Program-made: the position numbers and the translations under genes
Assembly (NCBI GenBank): GCA_030848705.1
Contig: CM061236.1
Coordinates: 61,151,481-61,215,480, forward strand
Reading direction: 5' to 3'
From: Heracleum sosnowskyi
Lineage: Eukaryota; Streptophyta; Magnoliopsida; Apiales; Apiaceae
Length of the DNA stretch: 64,000 nucleotides
Shown here: piece by piece, positions 1 through 12,498 of the stretch
How the letters are laid out: every line of letters begins with the position of its first letter
Position numbering within the stretch: position 1 is the first letter of the stretch
The notes under the pieces: generated by a model
The model's database searches: none
What the model was told of the DNA's origin: nothing
What the model saw: the letters and a program-made list of their open reading frames with translations, nothing else

Positions 1-1088
1 TGGTCAGAAGGTCCCCATCTCGCAATATTTCTAACAACTCCAAGTGCAGAACCAACAATTACAATACTTTCAGATATTATAGGTTCACCGCAGTCATGCG
101 TAATACACAAATGCTGAATAGATTTACTGAAACACCAGCAAACATAAAACACATCAACTAAAATTGCAAGAAAGATATGGCCCAAGGAATATGGACCAAA
201 ACTACTCACCTCATGCGCTGAACAAGGATTTTAATAAGCCTGTTCCACATTTCTCCACCCAGTTCAATTGAAATTGTGGCATGCCTTCCGGCAGTAAGAA
301 AATGGAGTACATAGCATATTGACACTATATGGCGATTAAAAACCGAGTGCTTTAGAAGTAAGTCTTCCGAAATGGCAAGAACTACCTTGACCTACCAACA
401 ATTTAGTGTTATTAGAAGAAGTATAGGAATTGTCAATAGAAGATGCATTGGCTCTATATCGCGATCCTCAAGAACAATTTTCTGTACTATTTCCAAAGCA
501 TTGGTGCGAATGATAAGTACATAACATTCGCGGTACGCGATAACTAGACGTGTCAATGCGATCACAACCTACACATTTCAAAGTATATATGGTTTACACA
601 TGTGTTTAAATTGACTATTTAGGGGAAACCAATTTACTAGTTTAGTGAAGATTACCGCAATATTGATGTCAGTAGATGGATCATTCAAAAGGCCCACATG
701 GGCCGGAGCTGCAAGTAAAGAGCAGTCATAAAACCTCGAGTCTGAGAGCACGTGCGAAATTCAATAGTGTCTTTGCTCTAGTCACTTTTTATGACACTCA
801 AAAGAAGGTGCATTACATCACCATGGGTTAGATATTCAACCAGTCGTATGTCTGTTTGTCAAAATTTCTTCAGTAAACAAAACATCAATTATACTAATAA
901 TAGCTGATAATAATCACAACAATACGGGAATTTTTTTACCTTGATTAATCAAATCATGTAACTGCCTAATTGCCTTTAACAGCTTCTCAAGGTCACTGTT
1001 CTGGGAGTCCACGGACTCCAACAAATGGCCAAGGCACTGAGCAAAAAATGGATTCTGGAACGCATCATACACAAATATGTAAGAGATC
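1..1088 (-). CDS. Partial multi-exon gene of unknown family (helical, ARM/HEAT-like look)
   Basis: Five consecutive exons read on the minus strand: 940-1088, 656-708, 488-568, 210-391 and 1-126. All junctions have GT-AG signals and the frame is kept across each one, giving about 197 codons. The 3' part lies beyond the window, and the 5' end is not found. Segments include DAFQNPFFAQCLGHLLESVD and ALGVVRNIARWGPSD. The protein is rich in Leu, Ile and Val and looks like stacked helices, as in ARM/HEAT proteins. I do not recognise the family and see no catalytic motif. No stop or frameshift is present, so it may be functional. Its 5' side lies about 0.9 kb inside a CACTA-type terminus at 1979, so it could instead be a captured gene copy. 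The gene model is fairly sure; the function is unknown. Confidence 0.7.
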
Positions 1089-1819
1089 CTATAAAACAAT
1101 AATCCTCGACTAAAAAAAAACTACTACCAAAATAACAGAAATTTCCAGGTGGAAACTATCAGTAGTAATTCATCAAATCATAATAAGATTTTCTCTCATC
1201 CTGCAGCCACTATAGATAAAAATCAATATGCCTATCTTTTCAAAACTAATAGACATTCAGTACCTTAGAAATACACATAGATTTACACAAACACTTTTAG
1301 ACATGTAGACATAGAAATATAGATAAAGTTGTAAATCCAAATCAAATACCTTAGCAAACAAAGAACTGAAACCAAACTCGAACCAAAAAAAACACGAGCT
1401 CAAACCGCAAACTCGAACTCCACGCTTTAAGCTCCAGATATGTTTTAGTCGAAAAATTGAAGGAAAGAAAGAAACAATTGCAAGGTGCAGTGAAGTGTAA
1501 TCGGAGCTTGAAAAAAACAGGGAAGAAGGCTAGGGTTACGTTTGACAAAAGGGGTGGATAAAATTAAACTAATATTGAAAGGGGGTTGATAAATTGAAAG
1601 GAAATGAGAGAATCGAACAATTTCAGAGGGTAATTGAAGCTTTTTTGTTGAAAGGAGCGGGTTAGGGTTCTTGAAGAAAAGAGGGATAGAGCCGTGGGTG
1701 TTTTATTTTAAGTTCTTGTTTTGGGGGGGGGGGGGGTTATGTTTTTTTATTTTATGTTTTAGGGGGGGAATTTTTTGTTAAGGGGGAAATGAAAAAGAGG
1801 GAAGGCGTGGGTTTATTTA
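1089..1819. other. Non-coding stretch upstream of the edge gene
   Basis: No convincing exon is seen. On the minus strand, 1560-1680 is pyrimidine-rich with AACCCTAACCC-like sequence typical of plant 5' leaders, so an untranslated first exon and promoter of the edge gene may lie here. A G homopolymer lies near 1723-1735. A 65-codon minus-strand reading frame at 1351-1548 has no ATG and no recognisable similarity. Confidence 0.4.
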
Positions 1820-1979
1820 AAAAAAATGAGGTTTAGACATCATTTATTCAAGTAAGCGATGTGTAGATTATCATTAGACATCAGTTTTCTAAATTCTGAT
1901 GTAAGAAATACTTTTAACATTAGTGGCTTTTCTAACCGATGTCTAAAGTGTGATATCTAATCTAGTTTTTCTAGTAGTG
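1820..1979. mobile_element. CACTA (En/Spm-type) right terminus with subterminal repeats
   Basis: The sequence ends in CTAGTTTTTCTAGTAGTG, whose complement begins CACTACTAGAAAAA, the classic CACTA terminal repeat. Inside it lie short subterminal repeats in both orientations (GACATCAG, CGATGTCTA, CGATGTGTA), as transposase-binding sites do in this superfamily. The element's interior is to the left. Its other end is not in the window. Directly to the right, from 1979-1981, a Copia reverse-transcriptase frame begins in mid-domain. Confidence 0.75.
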
Positions 1980-3196
1980 TTAAGACTGCGTTCTTACATG
2001 GTGATCTTGAGGAAGACATCTATATGGTTCAGCCAGAGGGATTTCAGGTAGCTGGGAAAGAAAACTTGGTTTGCAAGCTTATAAAAAGCTTGTATGGTTT
2101 GAAGCAAGCACCAAGACAATGGTACTTGAAGTTTGACACCTTTATGATGAATAATGGGTACACGAGGAGTGCTATGGATCGTTGTTGTTACTTTAAACAA
2201 TTTGATTCATCTTATATCATATTGTTGTTGTATGTTGATGACATGTTGATAGCAGGATCAAACATGAGGGAAATCAACAGGCTAAAGAGACAGATGTCTG
2301 AAGAGTTTGAGATGAAGGATATGGGTGCAGCAAAACAGATACTTGGTATGAGCATCATAATGGATAGATCTGAAGGTACTTTGAAATTATCTCAAGAGAA
2401 GTATATTGAGAAATTATTGCAGAAATTCAGTGTCCAGGATGTGAAGACCAGAAGTACACCGTATGCAACTCACTTTAATCTCAAGAAGAAGCAGTCACCT
2501 AAAACGGATGAAGGCAAGAAAGATATGGCTAAAGTTCCATATGCATCTGCAATTGGTAGTTTGATGTATGCTATGGTGTGTACAAGACCAGACATTGCTC
2601 ATGCAGTGGGAGTTGTTAGCAGGTTCATGTCCAATCCAGGAAAAGAGCATTGGGAAGCAGTCAAATGGTTGTTACGCTACTTGAAAGGCACATCCAATGT
2701 TGCATTAAGTTTCAGCAAGAAATATGTTATCTTGGAAGGGTTCTCTGATGCAGATTTGGGTGGATGCTTGGATACAAGAAAAAGTACCACGGGATATATT
2801 TTCACTTTGGGTGGCACATCAGTTAGTTGGATGTCTCGACTTCAAAAAAGTGTTGCTCTTTCAACCATAATAGAAGCATAATATATGGCTATCTCTGAAG
2901 CTAGCAAAAAGATGATTTGGTTGAAGAATTTTCTTGAGGAGTTGGGCAAGAAACAGGTGGACAGTGCTTTGTATAGCGATAGTCACAGTGCCATTAATCT
3001 TGAGAAGAATCATGTGTTTCATGCTAGGACAAAGCATATTCAGCTGAGATATCACTTTACGAGGGAGTTGATTAGCAATGATACTTTGTCCTTGAAGAAA
3101 ATCCTTGGTTTAAAGAATCTTGTAGATATGTTGACTAAGGTGGTTACCAATGAAAAGTTGAAGTTTTGCATAGCTTCAAATGGCCGTCAGAATTGA
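1979..3196 (+). pseudogene. Copia retrotransposon pol remnant (reverse transcriptase + RNase H)
   Basis: The frame opens inside the reverse transcriptase at KTAFLHGDLEEDIYM and continues through SLYGLKQAPRQWY, the catalytic LLYVDDMLIAG box, and RNase H (DADLGGCLDTRKSTTGY). It stops at TAA 2879-2881, then continues in the same frame as the end of RNase H (ARTKHIQLRYHF) to 3196. Gag, protease and integrase are missing because a CACTA end abuts at 1979. The motifs suit the Tork/Tnt1-like side of Ty1/Copia rather than the Sirevirus elements further right. One nonsense codon plus 5' loss make it dead. Confidence 0.9.
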
Positions 3197-3301
3197 TTAA
3201 TGAGAAGGCGCTGCACTAGTTAGAGTTATTGATCGAAGTATTGGGTGTTACTAGATTTACAAGAGTGAAGCGAAGATGTGGTCAGACTCCAAGTGGGAGA
3301 T

Positions 3302-3632
3302 TGTTGAGTTTGAGGAATCTAACAGGTTTCAGAATTGGTTTTTGATTTAAGTTAGAATTTCCAGATCTGAATTCTAATTAGAGTTAGTAATTTCGGAATT
3401 TCAGAATTAGACTCAGATTAGTTTAAGCCCAGTTTCTTCTCTTATAAATAGTCTCATATAATTGTAAAACACCAAACATAATAGAACACAATATAATATA
3501 AGAGATCAATACAAAATTAGTGCGGCTTGTGGAGTAGGAATTTCCGAACCAAGTAAATCTTTATATTTTCATTTATTTTCTTGTTATTGTTTATTTGTTT
3601 TGAGTTTTGCTTTCGTTGTTGTATACTCAACA
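3302..3632 (+). repeat. 3' LTR of the Copia remnant
   Basis: A polypurine tract (AAGTGGGAGAT, ending 3301) precedes TGTTGAGT, and the copy ends ACTCAACA, a perfect 8-bp inverted terminal pair. Length is 331 bp. A TATA-like CTTATAAATAG lies near 3440. The 5' LTR is absent. The LTR end lies only 161 bp beyond the stop codon of the convergent F-box gene, so it may supply or disturb that gene's 3' end. Confidence 0.85.
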
Positions 3633-3792
3633 CTTCCCTCCTTCATAACATCCAATTTTTTGCATTCCAGGCCCTGCACAAGAAAGAACATATCGGAACA
3701 AATTCAGTTTAACTTTAACTTTACACATTTGAGCTGCTTATTTTGGCTTCAGGACTTTATATATTTTAAAACAGTAATACGGGAAACACGAC

Positions 3793-4905
3793 TTACCAGC
3801 TCTGTAGCATAACTTTAGGATCAACCCATATGGGTGATGGCTCGGTAACCTCTGTTCCTACATCGCACTGATAAAATGATTTAATGCTTTTATCTTCCAT
3901 GTCGAAGACGCCAACATCATAACGGATATTTTGCTCGCGTATACGAGCCCAATAATCATCCGTAAAGTAAATTGAATTTGCTTGACATGCTGGCACATCT
4001 TGGTTTGAGAGTGATGTAGACTGAATCCCACCCAAAAATAAGACTTGATCACCTAATGAACTTACTTCTACCCACTTATTCATATCAAAATCCAGCTTGA
4101 AAACATCGAAAGTGAGTGTCTTGTATATGTCTTCTCCGTGATCAGGTCCATCTTTATCCAGAAAGTCGCCAATATACCTCTGAACTAGCAACAAATCTTC
4201 ACAGGATTTCACCAAGTACGTTCGACACATATGGAAATTTTGTAATGATGTCTGTGTCTCGAGAATTTTTTCAGGCAATGGAACTACGAAGTCGGTATGT
4301 ATTTGAGGTGTGTAGATATTGGTATCCCATAATTCAACCTTGTCAGGATAGTTTAAAGCAAAAAACCTGTCATCGTAACATACTATATCAGAATATGTAT
4401 CATCATACTCACCAAGCAGCATCCACACCTCCCAACCTACAGAGCGGAAAAACATGAGCTGTGATCCATCGTTGCCAAATGAAGCAATCATCAAAGCATA
4501 GAATTCCCCAGTACCGTAATAAGGGTTGGATGATATTACAGCATTACTAAAGAAATATCCTCTCAATTCATGTACAGACTTGAAATGCATAATGCTCTCC
4601 GTAGAACCACTGTAAGGGACTACATCAAAGCCATTATCATCAGTTTTGGGAAATTTGAATACCTCTACCGTATCAATATCTGGAAGGAAATCGTAGTCAT
4701 CTTCGTGTTCTCTAGGAAGGAAGAGCCATGGTAGTTGCTGGAGATTAGTATAAGATGAATTAGAGGTGTACGATTTTGCAGCTTTACGCCAAGGAGGACA
4801 AACAGCCTGGAAGTTTTGGATGTTAATTGAAGACAACTTTGACAAGATCATTTCCAGCAATTCATTGGGAAGACTGGACCATTTACTAGTCTCTGTGTCT
4901 GACAT
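3793..4905 (-). CDS. F-box protein with DUF295-type C-terminal domain
   Basis: An intact single-exon frame of 370 residues. Residues about 9-45 (WSSLPNELLEMILSKLSS, then CPPWRKAA) form the F-box, which docks on SKP1 in SCF ubiquitin ligases. The C-terminal third, with LGDQVLFLGG and NSIYFTDDYW followed by VGVFDMEDKSI, is the DUF295 pattern of a large plant F-box family. Substrates of such proteins are mostly unknown. The ATG is chosen because the F-box follows at once and no upstream in-frame ATG is seen. The 5' leader seems to hold an intron. The gene is intact despite a Copia LTR just past its stop. The family is clear; the target is not. Confidence 0.93.
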   Translation of the reverse strand: MSDTETSKWSSLPNELLEMILSKLSSINIQNFQAVCPPWRKAAKSYTSNSSYTNLQQLPWLFLPREHEDDYDFLPDIDTVEVFKFPKTDDNGFDVVPYSGSTESIMHFKSVHELRGYFFSNAVISSNPYYGTGEFYALMIASFGNDGSQLMFFRSVGWEVWMLLGEYDDTYSDIVCYDDRFFALNYPDKVELWDTNIYTPQIHTDFVVPLPEKILETQTSLQNFHMCRTYLVKSCEDLLLVQRYIGDFLDKDGPDHGEDIYKTLTFDVFKLDFDMNKWVEVSSLGDQVLFLGGIQSTSLSNQDVPACQANSIYFTDDYWARIREQNIRYDVGVFDMEDKSIKSFYQCDVGTEVTEPSPIWVDPKVMLQSW

Positions 4906-5213
4906 ATTGCTTTAATGGAAATGCTCCAACGAATTCAAAGACTTGAAAAAATTCACGAATATCTTCTACCTAACAAGTGTTGAAAGAAATTAGTAAGAGG
5001 AGATCAAACAATCATACATGTTGAAAATTCAAAAACAAAATTAGAATGATTCAGATAAAGATTAGCCAACTGGATACAAGACAGAGATGATCAATATCGA
5101 AAAAAAGACACAATTTTATATTACCTTCTTAAGTTGCATGGGAAGACAGAAATGATGATGTGGTAACGATGAAGTTTGTGTAAGCAAAAGTAGTCTGTAT
5201 ACAATGTTTTATA
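4906..5213 (-). promoter_or_regulatory. F-box gene leader and core promoter
   Basis: On the minus strand a TATA-like TATAAAAC lies at 5213-5206. A donor-like AAGAAG|GTAATAT (about 5127) and an acceptor-like CTTGTTAG (about 4971) suggest a 5'-UTR intron of roughly 150 bp before the ATG at 4905. These sites are inferred from sequence signals only. Confidence 0.45.
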
Positions 5214-6479
5214 CAACTCCAATGTCAAATATTAAAAAATAGAATTCAACGTTAACTGCTTCATCCACTTATTTCCATTAGTACGATAAGAATAATAACC
5301 ATCAACTCATGTGTCGATCATGTTGACTAGAGAAAATAATGGATTTAAGCAAAAGGCGGCTCCAATTACGTAACGTGTTTATCCTCTCAATTTTGGTCTA
5401 TACACTACAAAACAATTATTTCCAAATGTCAACTCTTTTTATAATTTGTATAAGAAAAATGTCAAACATTCCAAAATATATTCTAAAATTGCCATTTGAA
5501 AATTATTTTGAAATTTTTTTGGATACTAATGCAACGTCTCTGTGTACAAATCACTATGTTTGTAGTCGAGAAAACCAGCATCTTATATATTTTCTTCCAC
5601 AGTTTCGCAATTATGAAATATTCAAAGCACATTATTTTCTTGATCATTCTATTAATTTAATTAGTTGAAAAAACTGTATTTGGCGGTGTTATAATTTCTT
5701 TTTTTAACTTTGTCGGTATAAAAATTTAACAATTATTCATTTCTTCTCAATAAGTTATTCGCTTGTTGAATATATTTTCTCATACTCTTGTTAAGATGGA
5801 TCGAAATCCTAATTTTAACATAGAACAAAAATCCGAAAGAGAATAAAGCAACATAAATATTTTTTTCTTTCAAATTCGAAATTTCGTTTCTAACAAATTT
5901 GAATTTTTTCTCTACTTGAAACATATTATGATTTTTTTTTACTATAATCAATATTTAAAATTCTAAAAAAGTTAGACAAATAGATTAAGCCAATTTTAGA
6001 AGTATCATTTGTTTTTGCTGTAAATTCGAACAAATTTTTTAATTAATGTATAACCTATAAATTTAAAGTATTCTCCATAATTTTTTTTATTCTCCTGTAA
6101 ATTCGAATATATAGTGTAATAAATATTTTTGGTGTGTTAATTAAATTTAACGTGTTTTAAATTAAAAGGTAAGATGTTTTAAATTGGAAAAAACAATCCA
6201 TTAATTTGGTTTTGTTTATAAAAGGTAATTATTTTAATTACAAAATATTAAACATTGAGATGTATATTTTAATTAGTATTTTTAGGCGTGTTTATTAACG
6301 ATAATGTGTTTTAATTAAAAGGTAACGTGTTTTAAATTAGATTAGGCAATCCAATAATTTGGGTGTGTATATAAAAGGTAATTGTTTTAATTAAAAGATA
6401 ATACATTTTAATTAGAAGAAGGCAATCAGCCACTTATCATTAATTTTCTTTTATTAAATAGGACGAAAACCAAAATCAA
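5214..6479. other. AT-rich intergenic DNA with small repeats
   Basis: No gene is supported. The 109-codon frame at 5339-5668 has low-complexity composition and no family features. ACACTACAAAACA at about 5402 resembles a CACTA left end, but I found no partner. Between about 6130 and 6410 a block built of TAAAAGGTAA, GTGTTTTAAATTA and CAATCCA(T/A)TAATTTGG occurs twice, about 160 bp apart. The flank 6440-6475 recurs almost unchanged at 18645-18690, on the far side of the Helitron. Confidence 0.5.
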
Positions 6480-6539
6480 TCAATACTATTATATAAAGGA
6501 GAAGACGGGACGGTGAGGTGGCGCTCTAAGATCGCTTCG

Positions 6540-9500
6540 TTCTATTTTTCTAATTTTCTCAATTTTTTGTAATGGAGAAAGTAAATATACAATAGATCTT
6601 TACTAATGGAGGAAACTAAATATGACTAATGGAATAAACTAAATATTCAATTATAATATTCTTGAATTGAAAATATCTAAATTAGAAATAAAATGTACTA
6701 CCTTACATTATTTTGAACTTTCCTCTATTATTATCTAAAGATTCTCATAATATATTTTTAATGAAATTACTATCTTAACATAGTTCTCTCCTAAACTTCT
6801 TTTTTTATGTAGTATAATAGAAAATACAGGAACGTTTTGGTAAATAAAAAGTTAATAAATTAGATCGGTCTTGCATAAGAAATTAAATATTAATACCAAA
6901 AACTAGAAAAAATCACAATTTCCTTTTAAATATTTACTAATTGAGAAAACTAAATATATAATTTCAATATTCTAGCATTTAAAATCTCTACTAATAGAGG
7001 AAAGTAAATATAATATTCTTGCATTTAGAATCTATACTAATAGAGAAAGTAAATATACAATAGATCTTTACTGATGGAGGAAACTAAATATCACTAATAT
7101 ATGAAACTAAATATTTGATTATAATATTTTTGCCTTCAAAATATCCAAATTATAAAAAAAAAAAGTGTATTATTACCTTACATTATTTTAAACTTTCCTC
7201 TATTATTATCTAAATATTCCCATAATATTTCTTTTCAAATGAAATTAACATCTTAACATTCTCTTCTCCTAAACTTTCTTCTTTTTTATGTGATATAATA
7301 GAAAATACAGGAACGTTTTGGTAAAGAAGAAGTTAAGAAATTAGTTTCGTTCTATTTTTCTAAAATTCGAAAAAATCTCAATTACCTTTTAAATACTTAC
7401 TAATAGAGGAAACATATAATATTTTTGCATTTAAAATCCCTACTAATGGAGAAAGTAAATATACAATAGATCTTTACTAATGGAGAAAACTAAATATCAC
7501 TAATGGAAGAAACTAAATATTCAATTATAATATTCTTGCCTTCAAAATATCTAAATTAGAAAAAAGTGTATTACCTTACATTATTTTGAACTTTCCTCTA
7601 TTATTATCTAAAGATTCTCATAATATGTTTTTAATGAAATTACTATCTTAACATACTTCTTTTCTAAACTTTTTTTTATGTAGTATAATAGAAATACAGG
7701 AACGTTTTGGTAAATAAAAAGTTAATAAATTAGATCGGTCTTGCATAAGAAATTAAATATTAATACCAAAAACTAGAAAAAATCTCAATTGCCTTTTAAA
7801 TATTTACTAATAGAGAAAACTAAATATATAATTTCAATATTCTTGCATTTAAAATCTCTACTAATAGAGGAAAGTAAATATAATATTTTTGCATTTAGAA
7901 TCTATACTAATAGAGAAAGTAAATATACAATAGATCTTTATTGATGGAGGAAACTAAATATTATGAAACTAAATATTCGATTATAATATTTTTGTCTTCA
8001 AAATATCCAAATTATATAAAAAAAAGTGTATTATCTTACATTATTTTAAACTTTCCTCTATTATTATCTAAATATTCTCATAATATTTTTTTTCAAATGA
8101 AATTAACATCTTAACATTCTCTTCTCCTAAACTTTCTTCTTTTTTATATGATATAATACAAAATACAGGAACGTTTTGGTAAATAAGAAGTTAAGAAATT
8201 AGCTTCGTTCTATTTTTCTAATTTTCTCAATTTATTGAATTAATAATATTAAAAATTCGAAAAAATCTCAATTAACTTTTAAATACTTACTAATAGAGGA
8301 AACATATAATATTTTTGCATTTAAAATCCCTACTAATGGAGAAAGTAAATATACAATAGATCTTTACTAATGGAGAAAACTAAATATCACTAATGGAAGA
8401 AACTAAATATTCAATTATAATATTCTTGCCTTTCAAAATATCTAAATTAGAAAAAAGTGTATTACCTTACATTATTTTTAACTTTCCTCTATTATTATCT
8501 AAAGATTCTCATAATATATTTTTAATGAAATTACTATCTTAACATACTTCTCTTCTAAACTTTTTTTTATGTAGTATAATAGATATACAGGAACGTTTTG
8601 GTAAATAAAAAGTTAATAAATTAGATCGGTCTTGCATAAGAAATTAAATATTAATACCAAAAACTAGAAAAAATCTCAATTTTCTTTTAAATATTTACTA
8701 ATGGAGAAAACTAAATATATAATTTCAATATTCTTGCATTTAAAATCTCTACTAATAGAGGAAAGTAAATATAATATTTTTGCATTTAGAATCTCTACTA
8801 ATAGAGAAAGTAAATATACAATAGATCTTTATTGATGGATGAAACTAAATATCACTAATGTAGGAAACTAAATATTCGATTATAATATTTTTGCCTTCAA
8901 AATATCCAAATTATAAAAAAAAAGTGTATTATCTTACATTATTTTAAACTTTCCTATATTATTATCTAAATATTCTCATAATATTTCTTTTCAAATGAAA
9001 TTAACATCTTAACATTCTCTTCTCCTAAACTTTCTTCTTTTTTATGTGATATAATAGAAAATACAGGAACTTTTTGGTAAATAAGAAGTTAAGAAATTAG
9101 ATCGGTCTTGCATAAGAAATTAAGTAATTAATACCAAAGATTAGAAAAAATCTCAATTGCATTTTAAATATTTATTAATGAAGGGAACTAAATATACAAT
9201 TTCAATATTCTTGCATTTAAAATCTCTACTAATGGAAGAAAGTAAATATAATATTCTTGCATTTAAAATCTCTAGAGAAAGTAAATATACAATAAATCTT
9301 TAGTAATGGAGGAAACTAAATAGTACAAATGGAGGAAACTAAATATTCAATTATAATATTCTCGCCTTCAAATATCTAAATTAAAAAAAAAGTGTATTAC
9401 TTTAAATTATTTTGAGCTTCCTTTTATTATTATCTAGATATTCTCATAATATCTTTTTTCAAATGAAATAACATCATAACATTCTGTTCTCTTAAACTTT

Positions 9501-9610
9501 CCATTTTAATGTAATATAAGAGAAAATACAAGAACATATTGGTAAATAAGAAGTTAAGAAATTAAATCGGTCTTGCATAAGAAATTAAGTAATTACTTGG
9601 TAAATAATTA
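6540..9610. repeat. Tandem array 1 of degenerate 0.4-0.5-kb units in the Helitron
   Basis: Units share CTACTAATGGAGGAAACTAA, CTTTCCTCTATTATTATCT and GGAACGTTTTGGTAAATAA. The last marker appears near 6830, 7311, 7698, 8166, 8590, 9067 and 9531, so periods run from about 390 to 480 bp. Two unit types roughly alternate, one containing GATCGGTCTTGCATAAG. The array is extremely AT-rich with no coding frames. Confidence 0.85.
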
Positions 9611-10039
9611 ATTACCTTTAATACTTTCATACAAACAGCTAATTAATAGTATAAATATACACCTAAACTCTGTTAATTTTCTACTGCAATTTTTGTTGTC
9701 AACATTGTTGTTCTTTACTTTTTTGTTTGTTCATGTTAAAAGTGTGTATATGAGTACATGAGTATGAGACTTTTTCGTTTATGTTATTTATCTTTTTACG
9801 TTTGTTTGTATCCTAATGCAGGATCATATTAAAATCTTTGACAAGACAAGTTATTTGTTATTAGTGTTGATTGAGTTAAGACATGGATTAATAAGGAGGG
9901 GGATTCATCAGTTAATCAGTTAAAATAATAGGCCGAACAAGGTGATTTTCATGTACATTTAGTTGTGAATTGATTTATATGTTTATGTATTATATAAAGG
10001 AGAAGACAGAGACAGTGAGTTGACGCTCTAAGATCGCTT
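9611..10039. repeat. Array tail, first copy, and restart of the 5' module
   Basis: The stretch from about 9680 (CTGCAATTTTTGTTG) through TAAGGAGGGGGATTCATCAG to TATGTTTATGTATTATA is nearly identical to 11404-11717. It joins directly to a second copy of the Helitron start module (AAAGGAGAAGACAGAG) at about 9995. The array-plus-tail unit has therefore been duplicated head to tail. No gene is seen. Confidence 0.8.
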
Positions 10040-11402
10040 CGTTCTATTTTTCTAATTTTCTCAATTTTTTGAATTAATAATATTAAAAATTCGAAAAAAA
10101 TCTCAATTACCTTTTAAATAATTACTAATAGAGGAAACATATAATATTTTTGCATTTAAAATCCCTACTAATGGAGAAAGTAAATATACAATAGATCTTT
10201 ACTAATGGATGAAACTAAATATCACTAATGGAAGAAACTAAATATTCAATTATAATATTCTTGCATTCAAGATATCTAAATTAGAAAGAAAGTGTACTAC
10301 CTTACATTATTTTGAACTTTCCTCTATTATTATCTAAAGATTCTCATAACATGTTTTTAATGAAATTACTATCTTAACATATTTCTCTCCTAAACTTTTT
10401 TTTATGTAGTATAATAGAAAATACATGAACGTTTTGGTAAATAAGAAGTTAATAAATTAGATCGGTCTTGCATAAGAAATTAAATATTAATACCAAAAAC
10501 TAGAAAAAATCTCAATTGCCTTTTAAATATTTACTAATTGAGAAAACTAAATATATAATTTCAATATTCTAGCATTTAAAATCTCTACTAATAGAGGAAA
10601 GTAAATATAATATTCTTGCATTTAGAATCTCTACTAAAAGAGAATGTAAATATACAATAGATCTTTACTGATGGAGGAAACTAAATATCACTAATGTAGG
10701 AAACTAAATATTCGATTATAATATTTTTGCCTTCAAAATATCCAAATTATATAAAAAAAGTGTATTATCTTATATTATTTTAAACTTGCCTCTATTATTA
10801 TCTAAATATTCTCATAATATTTCTTTTCAAATGAAATTAACATCTTAACATTCTCTTCTCCTAAATTTTCTTCTTTTTTTATGTGATATAATAGAAAATA
10901 CAGGAACATTTTGGTAAATAAGAAGTTAAGAAATTAGATCGGTCTTGCATAAGAAATTAAGTAATTAATACCAAAGATTAGAAAAAATCTCAATTGCCTT
11001 TTAAATATTTACTAATGAAAGAAACTAAATATACAATTTCAATATTCTTGCATTTAAAATCTCTACTAATGGAGGAAAGTAAATATAATATTCTTGCATT
11101 TAAAATCTCTACTAATGGAGAAAGTAAATATACAATAAATCTTTAGTAAAGGAGGAAACTAAATATTACAAATGGAGAAAACTAAATCTTCAATTATAAT
11201 ATTCTTGCCTTCAAATATCTAAATTAAAAAAAAGTGTATTACTTTAAATTATTTTGAGCTTCCTTTTATTATTATCTAGATATTCTCATAATATTTCTTT
11301 TCAAATGAAATTACCATCTTAACATTCTGCTCTCCTAAACTTTCTTTTTTAATGTAATATAATAGAAAATACAAGAACATATTGGTAAATAAGAAGTTAA
11401 GA
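10040..11402. repeat. Tandem array 2 of the same units
   Basis: Same unit family as the first array, with marker copies near 10427, 10903 and 11384 (periods about 476-481 bp). It lies between the second start module and the second tail copy. No coding potential is seen. Confidence 0.85.
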
Positions 11403-11719
11403 AATTTTCTACTGTAATTTTTGTTGCTTTTTTGTTTATTTTTTTGTTTGTTCACCTTAAAAGTGTGTATATGAGTACATGAGTATGAGACTTTTTCCTT
11501 TATGTTATTTATCTTATTACGTTTGTTTGTATCCTAATGCACATGATCATATTAAAATCTTTGACAAGGCAAGTTATTTTGCTATTATTGTTGATTGAGT
11601 TAAGACATGGATTAATAAGGAGGGGGATTCATCAGTTAATCAGTTAAAATAATAGGCCGAGCAAGGTGATTTTCATGTACATTTATTTGTGAATTGATTT
11701 ATATGTTTATGTATTATAC
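11403..11719. repeat. Array tail, second copy
   Basis: Nearly identical to the tail ending at about 9994, including GTGTGTATATGAGTACATGA and AATAATAGGCCGA. It ends at TATTATAC, immediately before the AAA target duplication of the CACTA element. Confidence 0.8.
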
Positions 11720-12290
11720 AAACACTACGTCAAATTTGGGCTTTCGTCACTCTTTTGTACAGTAAGGGCTGTGACACTTTGGAAAAAACGAGTGGCTAAA
11801 GGTAATCGTCCCAAGTTTTAGCCACACAATTATTTTTTGAGTGACCGAAAACACATTTTTTGGCAGATTTAGTCACAATTTATAAAAGTGTGACAATTGA
11901 GAGATGAAACAGCATGTTTTTTTTGTTGACTTTGACCAAATCCAACATTTATAGTCATACTTGAGAGATAGAAGTGTGACAAAAAATAGTGACGCTTCTT
12001 TGCTGTATCTAAATGTTACCAAACGGTCACAGTCATTTTCGGTGATGTGGCTAAATGTGAAATAACCTATGGTCACTACATTTTATATGTGACTAAAAAG
12101 TAGAGTTTTCTGCATTATGTCAGATCTTTGTTCGCTAAGGCAGCTAAAAACTAGTGACTGTATTATTGTGTGACTAAAAAGTACTCTGTTTTCAGGAACA
12201 AAGCATTCTGTTTTGAGGATCCTCATTTCCAACTGATCTGTCACATTATTACATTTGGGTGTGGCAAAATATTTGACCACTGGACATGAA

Positions 12291-12498
12291 GTATTGGTAT
12301 AGCAGATTAACCAGAAATGACAAACACAAACTTGATTTATCCAAGTTGCATACCAGATGAGCTTAAAACTTGATAATGAAGCTTAAAACTAGAACAATTC
12401 AACTAATCCATGTCATTCGTCCAACATTAGAATTCACCATTACATATTAATTCTTCATCAAATAAAAAACAAAGAAAATGACCAAGACAATGATAACA
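12291..12498. other. Non-coding CACTA interior
   Basis: AT-rich sequence between the left subterminal repeats and the transposase remnant; no exon recognised. Confidence 0.4.

Noticed and set aside
5400..5415. CACTACAAAACA as the left end of a CACTA element
   Set aside because: No matching right end or subterminal repeats were found; the three right ends present have different inner sequences.
5339..5668. 109-codon plus-strand frame
   Set aside because: AT-driven composition, no domain features, no promoter, and it overlaps a CACTA-like end.
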